From Candidatus Methanoperedentaceae archaeon HGW-Methanoperedenaceae-1 (GTDB lineage Archaea; Halobacteriota; Methanosarcinia; Methanosarcinales; Methanoperedenaceae): a stretch of DNA of 36,572 nucleotides. Position 1 is the first letter of the stretch; every line of letters begins with the position of its first letter. The notes below the pieces were generated by a model. That model ran no database searches. It had not been told where the DNA came from and saw only the letters and a program-made list of their open reading frames with translations. This document shows positions 18,512 to 27,198 of the stretch, piece after piece. The stretch covers positions 1 to 36,572 of the forward strand of contig PGYG01000013.1 in assembly GCA_002839545.1 (NCBI GenBank), read 5' to 3'. Both the position numbers and the translations under genes were made by a program.

Positions 18512-19258
18512 ATGTCTTATATAGCAAAGATTAGAATAGTTGACCCTGATGTCATAGATAGGGTAAGAGTGGAGAAGAAGAATTCGGCTAATAATACAAC
18601 AATCCGACAATGGGAGTTAGGTAATTTCCAGTCCACAGAAGATATTGATTTGGATGGCGGAAAAATTTACCTGAAGCTCACACCGTATATAGACCCGCTT
18701 CCGGTATGGTTCAAGGTGTTTAATCACGGTGATAAGAAGCTTATTGCTAAATGCGTACTCAGCGAGTTGCAACAGGAAGGTGGAAAACAGTTCAAGGATT
18801 TGGGGATAATTGAAAGAAACAAAACCCTCTATGTACCAGCATGCCTGGGACTGGAGTACCGAGTCCTGCGGTTTTGGCTCGGTTCGCTTGATGTGAGAAA
18901 ACTCAACGCTGTGACCATTAAGCACTGGAAAGAGCTTGTAAAAGAAAATATAATAACGGTAAAGGGCTTGGTAGATGCCAACCGTACAACAATCATCAGG
19001 ATTTTTGGAAAAGATGCGGATGCAGTACTGATTTCGGCTAAAACACTGTGTGATGCATCCATAGCGGAAGAATTTTGGCGCATTGAAAATCGCCATCCCG
19101 CCGCAATAGTAAAATTGAGCGAAAGCATGCTGGCGAAAGAAGCTGTGGTATCAGATGAAAAGGCACGGACGTTGTTGAGTTTACTTAAATATATAAATCA
19201 AGCTCTCGTTCCTTATGTTTTTGAGACTCTGTTAGTCAGAGACCTTATGGAGGTGTGA
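18512..19258 (+). CDS. Hypothetical protein, paralog A: beta-rich N-term domain plus HhH-like region
   Basis: 248 aa; shares IVDPDV, W.L..(F/Y)QSTE..DL..G, DPLPVW(F/Y)..., LEYR blocks with the next ORF. Confidence 0.65.
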   Translation: MSYIAKIRIVDPDVIDRVRVEKKNSANNTTIRQWELGNFQSTEDIDLDGGKIYLKLTPYIDPLPVWFKVFNHGDKKLIAKCVLSELQQEGGKQFKDLGIIERNKTLYVPACLGLEYRVLRFWLGSLDVRKLNAVTIKHWKELVKENIITVKGLVDANRTTIIRIFGKDADAVLISAKTLCDASIAEEFWRIENRHPAAIVKLSESMLAKEAVVSDEKARTLLSLLKYINQALVPYVFETLLVRDLMEV

Positions 19259-20028
19259 ATATGGTTAGCGAAGGTGTATTTGCCAGACTGACAATAGTAG
19301 ACCCCGATGTTGCAGTACGTATAGACGGGATTGACGTCAAGAAAGTAAGGTGTTCGGATAACAAGATAGTTAAAACATGGCGCCTTGAGGACTACCAGTC
19401 CACCGAGGAGGTTGACCTTGAGGACGGCGACTATTATTTAAGTGTCATTCCATACTGGAGACAGATTGACCCGCTTCCAGTCTGGTACAGCGTGAAGAAC
19501 ACAGGCACTGTAAAACTTTTAATTAAGTGCATCCTGTCTGAGGGGGGTAAAGCCTTCAAAAATGTGACAACCCTGAAAAGCGGCAGCGAGATGAATATAG
19601 CCGGATGCTACAGACTAGAGTATAAGATAGGTGATTACTCCCTCCAGAATCTGAGCGTGCTTTACATAAACGGTCTGGGCAGACGAAACATGCTAAAACT
19701 AGTGAATGCAGGTATAATGGAAATAAAAGACCTTGTTGGTAAAGAAGCATATAAGCTATCTGAAGAAACCAAAATCGGGATTACCAAGATGGCTGAGTAC
19801 ATAAGAAAAGCAGAAATAGCATGCAATATTGCCATTTCAGATGAATTCGAAATTATCGGGGGGAAGCGGGTTGACCATATTATTGCTACAAAAGTCAGCG
19901 ACATAATTAGACAAACAGAAAAAACCAGAGAAGAGGTTGAGGAGATGATGGATGTTCTCGGAAATTTGGCAGTTGCTATAGACGGGAGTTACTTAAGAAA
20001 ATTGCAGCTTGAGGATTTGTTTGAATAA
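19255..20028 (+). CDS. Hypothetical protein, paralog B (GTG 19255 or ATG 19261 start)
   Basis: 257 aa; 4-bp overlap with upstream paralog; INGLGRRNMLKLVNAGIMEIKDLV resembles a helix-hairpin-helix. Confidence 0.65.
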   Translation: MNMVSEGVFARLTIVDPDVAVRIDGIDVKKVRCSDNKIVKTWRLEDYQSTEEVDLEDGDYYLSVIPYWRQIDPLPVWYSVKNTGTVKLLIKCILSEGGKAFKNVTTLKSGSEMNIAGCYRLEYKIGDYSLQNLSVLYINGLGRRNMLKLVNAGIMEIKDLVGKEAYKLSEETKIGITKMAEYIRKAEIACNIAISDEFEIIGGKRVDHIIATKVSDIIRQTEKTREEVEEMMDVLGNLAVAIDGSYLRKLQLEDLFE

Positions 20029-20260
20029 GGGGAATATTGTGCCTTATATAGGCATTGAACTTTTTGAACGAAGATTTCTATCCATTAATGAGTAGTGGTA
20101 AAAATGTATTAGAAAGACATTTCACATCTCTCACATACCCAGATATAAAAAGTTCATTCGATAATGGTATGGAAGATGAATTAAAAAAGATTTATCAAAT
20201 AATAGAATCAAAAATATCTGACTTAAATTGAAAGTCAAAGCTTTAAAACAGATACTCCTT

Positions 20261-22711
20261 TCACCCCTCCATCCTCTTCCTCAACCCCAGCGCCCTATCC
20301 CTAACATCCTCCTTCCCCAGACTCCCGGCAATCAACTCCACAGCCTCAAGCGCCCTTGCTGCCCCGTCAAGGTAATTCAGCAAATCCCCTCCATAAGCAA
20401 ACACCCCGTACTGCTTCGTAAGCTCACCCACAATCCCCTCAGGCGACAGCCCGTCAGCACACATCTCAACCACCCTCGCAGAAAACTTCCTCTCAGGACA
20501 ACCGCAATACGGCGCATCCTTGCACCTGCACGCCATGAACTCGGTAGCAAACGAAAGCACAGGCTTTTGCAGGTTTGCAGGAAGCCTTGAAATACTCTCA
20601 GCAGAAAAAACAACATCCAGCCCTGCTCCGAAAACCCGTGTCGGTATGTCAGTACCAAGCGCTTCACCAAGCCGCGCAGCATGGCTGAAATACACAGAAT
20701 CCAGCGTATCAAGATCTGTCACTATATTAATCGGCGCGCGGTTTTTAAGCACCGCCTTCTTGATAAGGAACGTCTGCTCAACACTCAGGAAATGCGATGC
20801 AGCAATCCACCCGAGTTCTGTCGGCGCGTATCCCCCGCCTGTTTTATGGATAAACCCGTATTCCACAAGTTTACCCAGCAGGTAACCGGTATCACCGCCA
20901 CCCAGCAGCAGTTTGTTAAGCTTCCTTATATCAGGAAGCGTCCTTGCAACAACGGTATTCGACAGCATCTCCTCAAGCTGTTCATCTTCCTCATAATCTA
21001 CGCCGAAATGCTCAAACTCACCCCGCAGGAGCCGGAAAGCAATCTCATCCTCGGACTCCCCTTTCCCGAACCTCTTATCAGGTTCAGCAAGCAGGTAAAC
21101 GATTCCGCGGTCATGGTAATCAGGTCGCCCTGCGCGCCCGAGCATCTGCTGGAATTCACGCACAGTCAGCCACTCAATACCCATTGCAAGGGATTCGAAA
21201 ATCACCTGCGATGCAGGAAAATCCACGCCTGCCGCAAGTGCTGCTGTCGTAACAACAACAGGAAGCTCACCGTGTCCGAATTTTTGCTCAACAATCTTTC
21301 GCTCGTTATACGATAAGCCTGCATGGTACGGCATCGCCCTTATCCCCAGCCCTTCTGCAATCATGTGGCAGTTGCGGCGCGAGTTGGTGAAAACGATAGT
21401 CTGCCCCCTGAACCCTTTTGAAGAAGTTTCCTCGTATTCCTTGCGCGCCAGCTTCTCAATAAGGCGCCGTTTTGTGAATTCAGGTGTGAAAACAAGATGC
21501 CTTTCTATGGGGACAGGTCGTTCCTCGAAAACGATGAGTCCTGCATCCAGCTTTTGGGCAAGCCATTCAGGTTTCCCGACAGTGGCTGAAAGGTACACAA
21601 ACTGGGTATTAGGTGATATGAATTTCAGGCGCGCAATCATGCCGTCAAGCCGATGCCCCCTGTCATCATCCTCAAGCATGTGCACTTCGTCAATAACCAC
21701 AGTCCCGATTTTCCCGAGCTGCTCTGCTTTCCCTGACCTTAAAATAAAATCCATTCCTTCGTATGTTCCAACGATAATATCGGATGAAAGGCTTGTCATG
21801 ATACCCTTTGCCCTGCTCCCGACACGGCTTGTGCCCACCCTAAGCGATGTTGAAGCCACAGGTGAATAACGCTTCGTGAACTGCTCGTACTTCTGGTTTG
21901 CAAGCGCAACAAGCGGGACGAGGAACAGCATTTTTCCCCTTTCGTTTAATATGCTGTTAATACCCGCAAGTTCCCCGATAAGTGTCTTTCCGGTTGCAGT
22001 CGCCGAGACGATTAACTGGTTTTTCCCGTCAAGCAGTCCTGCTTCCACAGAAAGCGCCTGGACAGGCATCAGTTCCCGAAGCCCGCCAAGAAGTATGCTC
22101 TTAAATTTATCATGGATTGCCAGGTCTTTTACTTTTATACTCTTATCCACACGGCTTGCTGTTAGCGTGTCAAACCTTGTGAGCCCTGAATCAAGGTTTT
22201 CAGGGGTTAACATCCCAAGTACCCTGTCAAGGTCTTTTGTTTTAAGCAATGTCCTGTAAAGCCTGTCCAGTCCCAGAGCACCGAGCTTATGGAATTTCAC
22301 CTCTTTTTCCAGTTCGCTTCTTGCACATTCTGTGCATATTTTTTCGTTGTGGTAGCGGATGGAATTCTTGTCAATCGGCGTGTACCTGCCTTCAACAAGG
22401 CAGATGCGGCACGGGTTTGTGTAACCGTAATTAAGCTGGTAAGCCTCCAGGATTTGCTTGAATCCTTCTTCTGATTTCTCGTTTCCTTCAGCGAAAAGAA
22501 TCTTGTCAGCAAGCCGCAGGAGTTCTATCAGTTCATCTGGTGCGCGCAGTTCCTCCTTATCCCCGCGCTTTATCCTGAACCTTGCAGGACGTGCTCCTCT
22601 TGGTGTTTGCTTGAGTATCAGTGTGCCGAGGAATAAAGGGACATTATCGTTGTCTTTTATGGGGAGGATGATGAGATTTGATTTCTGGGGGTAGATGATG
22701 ACGTGGAGCAT
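20261..22711 (-). CDS. Archaeal superfamily II helicase, Ski2-like (COG1202 / DUF5814-containing)
   Basis: SATATGKT, VIDEVHMLEDDDRGHRLDG, YLSATVGKP, QMLGRAGRPDYHDRG; N-terminal CRIC...CTEC zinc-finger-like and C-terminal Cys cluster (CRCKDAPYCGC). Confidence 0.9.
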   Translation of the reverse strand: MLHVIIYPQKSNLIILPIKDNDNVPLFLGTLILKQTPRGARPARFRIKRGDKEELRAPDELIELLRLADKILFAEGNEKSEEGFKQILEAYQLNYGYTNPCRICLVEGRYTPIDKNSIRYHNEKICTECARSELEKEVKFHKLGALGLDRLYRTLLKTKDLDRVLGMLTPENLDSGLTRFDTLTASRVDKSIKVKDLAIHDKFKSILLGGLRELMPVQALSVEAGLLDGKNQLIVSATATGKTLIGELAGINSILNERGKMLFLVPLVALANQKYEQFTKRYSPVASTSLRVGTSRVGSRAKGIMTSLSSDIIVGTYEGMDFILRSGKAEQLGKIGTVVIDEVHMLEDDDRGHRLDGMIARLKFISPNTQFVYLSATVGKPEWLAQKLDAGLIVFEERPVPIERHLVFTPEFTKRRLIEKLARKEYEETSSKGFRGQTIVFTNSRRNCHMIAEGLGIRAMPYHAGLSYNERKIVEQKFGHGELPVVVTTAALAAGVDFPASQVIFESLAMGIEWLTVREFQQMLGRAGRPDYHDRGIVYLLAEPDKRFGKGESEDEIAFRLLRGEFEHFGVDYEEDEQLEEMLSNTVVARTLPDIRKLNKLLLGGGDTGYLLGKLVEYGFIHKTGGGYAPTELGWIAASHFLSVEQTFLIKKAVLKNRAPINIVTDLDTLDSVYFSHAARLGEALGTDIPTRVFGAGLDVVFSAESISRLPANLQKPVLSFATEFMACRCKDAPYCGCPERKFSARVVEMCADGLSPEGIVGELTKQYGVFAYGGDLLNYLDGAARALEAVELIAGSLGKEDVRDRALGLRKRMEG

Positions 22712-22730
22712 TAGTGAAATATTTATTTTT

Positions 22731-22925
22731 TTATCTTAAATCTCTCAGCTTTCTTATTTTTTCAATCCCGCCTTGCGTTTTTGCAAGGCGCTCATAGAAA
22801 TTGTTTGCCATGATAATCTGAGAGTCAATCAAAGTTTTCACTTCTTTTATCCACACGGAGCGCGGATGAGATTTTACATATTTTGCCCATCGTATTACCT
22901 GTTCTGAATGAGTCCTGTCCCTCAT
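22731..22925 (-). CDS. Small hypothetical protein paired with nucleotidyltransferase
   Basis: 64 aa; start overlaps the upstream gene's stop by 4 bp (ATGA type). Confidence 0.5.
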   Translation of the reverse strand: MRDRTHSEQVIRWAKYVKSHPRSVWIKEVKTLIDSQIIMANNFYERLAKTQGGIEKIRKLRDLR

Positions 22926-23458
22926 GATAACCTCAACCTGCGGATTTCATCAAGCTCATCTGAGTATATAATGCGCAAATGCTCTGCATCATCAATATCC
23001 TTTTCAGACGTGAGCAGTTCTTCCTTAAAAGCAATGTTCATTTCAATGCTTGAAAAATATAAATCCAGCCCTGTGAGAGGCAGTTTTTTGCGTGTTGTGA
23101 TCTGATATTCGTCCAGTTCATCCCTGGCTAATTTTAATTCCATTTCAGGGAGAAAATGTCCTTTCCTGATATATCTGACGCTGGTCTTTTCTTTCAAATA
23201 GTCATCATAGATCACATCGGAATCTTCTGACTGTATGCATTCAAAACCTGCCAGCAATAGGTCATTATGCATTGTTTTGAAAGTTTCTTTTCCAATTCTT
23301 TCTATGATCATGTCAACATCTTCTGTCCCTCTGCTTCTTCCATGTGCGATCACAACAAAACCTGAAACAATAATGTATTTTGCATGTTTCTTAACAATAT
23401 CCGCAAAGTCTTCGGCAAATCTATCAAGAATGGTCCGTTCTTTTATTTCTCTTTTCAT
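22922..23458 (-). CDS. Nucleotidyltransferase-fold protein (AbiEii/DUF6036-like), possible TA component
   Basis: VSGFVVIAHGRSRGTEDVDMIIE (NTase motif) and DIDDAEHLRIIY C-terminal block. Confidence 0.6.
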   Translation of the reverse strand: MKREIKERTILDRFAEDFADIVKKHAKYIIVSGFVVIAHGRSRGTEDVDMIIERIGKETFKTMHNDLLLAGFECIQSEDSDVIYDDYLKEKTSVRYIRKGHFLPEMELKLARDELDEYQITTRKKLPLTGLDLYFSSIEMNIAFKEELLTSEKDIDDAEHLRIIYSDELDEIRRLRLS

Positions 23459-23518
23459 TCAGGATAGTCATTATATTTGCGGGATAATATGTCTTTGCAC
23501 CATACCCGACCTGACTCC

Positions 23519-23713
23519 TTAGAGATATATGAGTTCCTCTGGCGCCATGAAGTCTTCCTTTTCACCCTGCAGTATCTTGAATTTGCCGGCGCGCGCGCCT
23601 TTGGGGGTTTGCTTCAGTATCAGGGTGCCGAGGAAGGATGGTTCCTTTGCGTTGTCTTTGAAGGGGAGGACGAGGAGCTTGGATTTTTGGGGGTGGATGA
23701 TGATGTGAAGCAT
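23519..23713 (-). pseudogene. Truncated paralog of the N-terminus of the 20261-22711 helicase
   Basis: 64 aa; about 41/64 identical (hand alignment) to helicase residues 1-64, including FLGTLILKQTP.GAR; stops right after EELI.L. Confidence 0.8.
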
Positions 23714-23920
23714 TGTTGAGGTACTGAATGGGGAAGTGGGGTATTAATTATGGGGGTGGGGCGGGAGTGTTTTTTGGAGGATTTTGGTGGGGAAATGCAG
23801 GAAACATCAGGGCATATAAACGGTTATAGGATATTGAGCGAAGCATAAGGGGTGGAAAACCGGGAACAAGCCCACCCTCATTCAAATAACAGGTATAATG
23901 ACTGACGTGCTTCGGCGTTC

Positions 23921-24559
23921 TCATGTGTCAATGGCTGTAAAAATTGAAGACATTACAAAATTGTCCACACCATATTTTACAAATGCATCCCTGTTTTTTT
24001 TAAGACAGTTGAAGGCAAAAAATTTTCTTGTTCTTCTGGCTTTTTCAAGTTCCTCATTGTAAGCAGCAATGGTTAATTCATAAGCATTTATTAGCGTACA
24101 ATTATTTTTTATCATTTCCAATATACCTTTATTAGCAGCTCTTTTGAATGCCAGAACATTCTGTTCATGAAACCATACTTCATCACAGTAACCTAAGAAC
24201 CCCATTCCGCCATACTCAACCATTTTTCTCCCCAACTCCTGACCACAACTGCATGAATGCAAGTAAAAGAAATTTTCACTGAATAGTGTACGATCATCTG
24301 CAGAGACAGAGGAGAGTAATTCCTCGTTATTATGACCTGTAAAAAGTTGTGGGCTTCCATGACCAAAACCAAAGACTATTGAGGGATGATTCTCAGGAGA
24401 AGATAAAAATCTCTCAACATTTTCACGTGTGGCGTCAATACTCAACAGGTCTCTGAACGAGATGCTCTTTTCTTCAAGAGCTTCCATTATTTCTGCTGCA
24501 CAAGTCTGTGCAAACAAAGTAAATGGGTCATGGCATGCTCTTATTAGAAGGCAATTCAT
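23921..24559 (-). CDS. Caspase/CHAT-like (clan CD) putative protease
   Basis: 212 aa; IVFGFGHGSPQLFTG (putative His) and FFYLHSCSCGQELGRKMVEYGGMGFLGYCDEVWF (putative Cys loop followed by G..GFlGY) follow the caspase-hemoglobinase order. Confidence 0.6.
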   Translation of the reverse strand: MNCLLIRACHDPFTLFAQTCAAEIMEALEEKSISFRDLLSIDATRENVERFLSSPENHPSIVFGFGHGSPQLFTGHNNEELLSSVSADDRTLFSENFFYLHSCSCGQELGRKMVEYGGMGFLGYCDEVWFHEQNVLAFKRAANKGILEMIKNNCTLINAYELTIAAYNEELEKARRTRKFFAFNCLKKNRDAFVKYGVDNFVMSSIFTAIDT

Positions 24560-24560
24560 T

Positions 24561-25142
24561 TTAATTAAGCACCTCTAGAGCAAAATCAGCCAAACTTTTT
24601 CTCAATTCTATTCCAAGGGGCGTTCCTTTTTTAATTTCATCAATAATTCGTTTCGGACTGTATTTATCTCCACTGGAGTTCACCATAATGGGTGTTTCCT
24701 TGTCAGGGCAACTTTTATACCACTTCTCATAAGTTGAAATAATACTATCAGTTTTGAAGTCTTCACATTTCTTGATTATCTTCTGAAGTTCACTTGCGGA
24801 TTTACTTTTACTGAAGTATTCGGCAATACCAAGATTTATTGAATTAATAAGAATCCGATCCATATCCGCCTCTTTTTCAAGTTGACCACTACAGAGAACA
24901 ATAGGAATAAACTGATCGTATGCCCTGATTTTAGTGATTACATCGATTCCGTTATCTTTGTTTGCCCCTCCATTGAGCAATTTGTAATCTATAATCAGGA
25001 CATCAAAGAAATCCTGTTTTATGAGTTCAATACCTTCGTTAGATTTAGTCTTGATTATTACCTCAATTCCTTCGGATCTCAGATATTCTGCAATATCTTC
25101 AGACCATTCCTCGTCATCATCAATTATCATCACTTTAGTCAT
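24561..25142 (-). CDS. Response regulator (REC domain + ~70-aa C-terminal extension, no DNA-binding HTH evident)
   Basis: KVMIIDDDEEW, DVLIIDYKLL (phospho-Asp), FSKSKSASEL (conserved Lys). Start reset to ATG 25142, 1 nt past the upstream stop. Confidence 0.85.
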   Translation of the reverse strand: MTKVMIIDDDEEWSEDIAEYLRSEGIEVIIKTKSNEGIELIKQDFFDVLIIDYKLLNGGANKDNGIDVITKIRAYDQFIPIVLCSGQLEKEADMDRILINSINLGIAEYFSKSKSASELQKIIKKCEDFKTDSIISTYEKWYKSCPDKETPIMVNSSGDKYSPKRIIDEIKKGTPLGIELRKSLADFALEVLN

Positions 25143-25143
25143 T

Positions 25144-27198
25144 TTAACCCCTCTTTGGAAAAACAAGCAAGAGAGACAAACCACCAAGTTTAGACGATTC
25201 TACACCGATGCTGCCGCCGTAGGTCTCCATTAGTTCCTTTACTATAGTGAGTCCTAAGCCCGTGCCTTCTTCATTTTCTTTTGTTGTGAACAATGGATAA
25301 AATATCTTATCCTGATTCTCAGGCGGGACCCCCGGACCGGAATCATGGAACCTTACAAATATACTTTTTTCATTATCATTAAACTCTACCTCAATTTTTC
25401 TCTGAGATACATCTTTATATTTCAAGAAATAAACCGAGTTCAGAAGCATATTTATGAGTATAGACTCAAAGTCTATTCTGAACATTTTGTAATTACTATC
25501 CTTTAACTCGTTCAATATCTTGTGTTCTATCCCAAATTTTTCCAAAACAAAAGAGAAATGTGTAAATATGTAATCTGCAACACCATATAAGTCAACAATC
25601 TTGGTCTTTCTTTTATCTTTCTTGATGTATCCTATGACGAGATCAATAAAAAGTTCGTTTTTATCCAATAGTTCTTTAATGTTGTCCAACCGTTTCAAAT
25701 AATTCGGGTCTTTTGAGAGATCCTTATCCTTATATAAAAAATCGAGTTGCGTTCTCATCCGACCAATAATCGGGCGGATTTCATGTGCGGAGTAACCCGC
25801 AGTCACGCCTATTGTTGCCAAGTTCCGGTATAAATCCTTCTGTTCTTTTTCTGAACTTATTTCCTCTTTTGCGTCATTAACAAGAGTCTGGATAATTCCT
25901 TTGATATCCGTCTTTTTATCAGGGCTTATATTTAATTTCTCGACAGCTGCATTGATTTCTTTCTCTTTCTCCTTTATTCTCTTTGTAAATTTGGATTTTT
26001 CTTTTTTCTCGATACTCTTTCTAAAGGTTGCAAATGCCCAAAGTGATTTTTCAAGAAAAATAACCATATCGTCATATGCATCGTTTCTTATGAGTCCTTC
26101 TCTTGTTGTTGTATCTGTTATCTGATAATTTTCATCACGAGTAATTTTGACATAACCAATAACCTGATTATTGTCCGGGTATTTTATTTGCCTGATATGT
26201 AGTCTCTTATGATACAGTTCCAGCCAGTCATTGCCTGGATCACCGTAAGGTTTGACCCTGAATCCGTCCCGGTATATCTTTATTCCTGATGCTGACTTGA
26301 GTTCACTGCTTATTTGCTGTCTCGTTTGTTCGGGATAAAACCTTTCTTCTCCAGAACCGAGAGGATAAAAGTAAAGTACAAAATTCAATTTTCCACAGAA
26401 TCGTTTACCTATGTCAATAACGCTGCTGATTTTTATGTCATCTTCAGTGATACCATATCTTGATCTGCCTTTGGAAGAATATTTGATTTTGGATTCGCCA
26501 TCATATTCTGAACGGAATACATATTTATATTCATCAAATAGATAATTGTCGAGATTTTCTTCATGAATCAGATACTCCTTGCATATCACATTGACTACAA
26601 AATCAGCCCCTACCTCTTTTGGGGGTGTTAGTATGCTGACTTCATCAGCAAAATTTTGAATCATCTTTTTTGTCCACACATCTCTTAATCCTGTGATCAG
26701 AACTCTGAACCCATGCCATTCATCGCTGACCGCATTTAATGTTGCTTCGTGTGTTACTTTGTCAAATGTTGTGCCGGGCTTCTCAAAGTCCTCCCAATTA
26801 ATACGGATAACTAGATCTTCAGGTTCTTTGTCCTTCTTGGTTGTAATTTCAGAAATCCTGCCAAGTCGTTCGATTGAAAATCTGCCAAGACCTTTCTCTC
26901 CGATTTTTCGTCTGCCTTTGTTGCTCATCGGATGTATTTCTTTGTCTTCGGTGCCCACCACCATCCATTTCAGTTTGAACTCTTCAAGGTTCATCCCGTC
27001 GCCATCGTCAATAACTTCAATAGATGCTTTTTCAGAATCTTCAGGAACAGAAAAAATTACTTTGACTTTTCTTGCATCTGCATCATAAGAATTTTTTATT
27101 AGTTCAAAAAGCGCAACAATTGGACTACTAACTGATTCTCTTCCGAGCAATCGTGCTATTTTTCCTGAAAATCTGAATGATAGTGGCTCTATTCTCAT
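25144..27198 (-). CDS. Dual-GHKL protein: N-terminal Hsp90/MORC-type ATPase fused to C-terminal histidine kinase
   Basis: N-term ALFELIKNSYDADA, VIDDGDGMN, IGEKGLGRFSIERLG; C-term SAHEIRPIIGRM (H box), LINMLLNSVYFL (N box), DSGPGVP, YPLFTTKENEEGTGLGLTIVKEL. Confidence 0.88.
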   Translation of the reverse strand: MRIEPLSFRFSGKIARLLGRESVSSPIVALFELIKNSYDADARKVKVIFSVPEDSEKASIEVIDDGDGMNLEEFKLKWMVVGTEDKEIHPMSNKGRRKIGEKGLGRFSIERLGRISEITTKKDKEPEDLVIRINWEDFEKPGTTFDKVTHEATLNAVSDEWHGFRVLITGLRDVWTKKMIQNFADEVSILTPPKEVGADFVVNVICKEYLIHEENLDNYLFDEYKYVFRSEYDGESKIKYSSKGRSRYGITEDDIKISSVIDIGKRFCGKLNFVLYFYPLGSGEERFYPEQTRQQISSELKSASGIKIYRDGFRVKPYGDPGNDWLELYHKRLHIRQIKYPDNNQVIGYVKITRDENYQITDTTTREGLIRNDAYDDMVIFLEKSLWAFATFRKSIEKKEKSKFTKRIKEKEKEINAAVEKLNISPDKKTDIKGIIQTLVNDAKEEISSEKEQKDLYRNLATIGVTAGYSAHEIRPIIGRMRTQLDFLYKDKDLSKDPNYLKRLDNIKELLDKNELFIDLVIGYIKKDKRKTKIVDLYGVADYIFTHFSFVLEKFGIEHKILNELKDSNYKMFRIDFESILINMLLNSVYFLKYKDVSQRKIEVEFNDNEKSIFVRFHDSGPGVPPENQDKIFYPLFTTKENEEGTGLGLTIVKELMETYGGSIGVESSKLGGLSLLLVFPKRG

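Noticed and set aside
20228-22474. Plus-strand ORFs inside the helicase region
   Set aside because: Antisense to a strongly supported helicase; composition looks like shadow frames.
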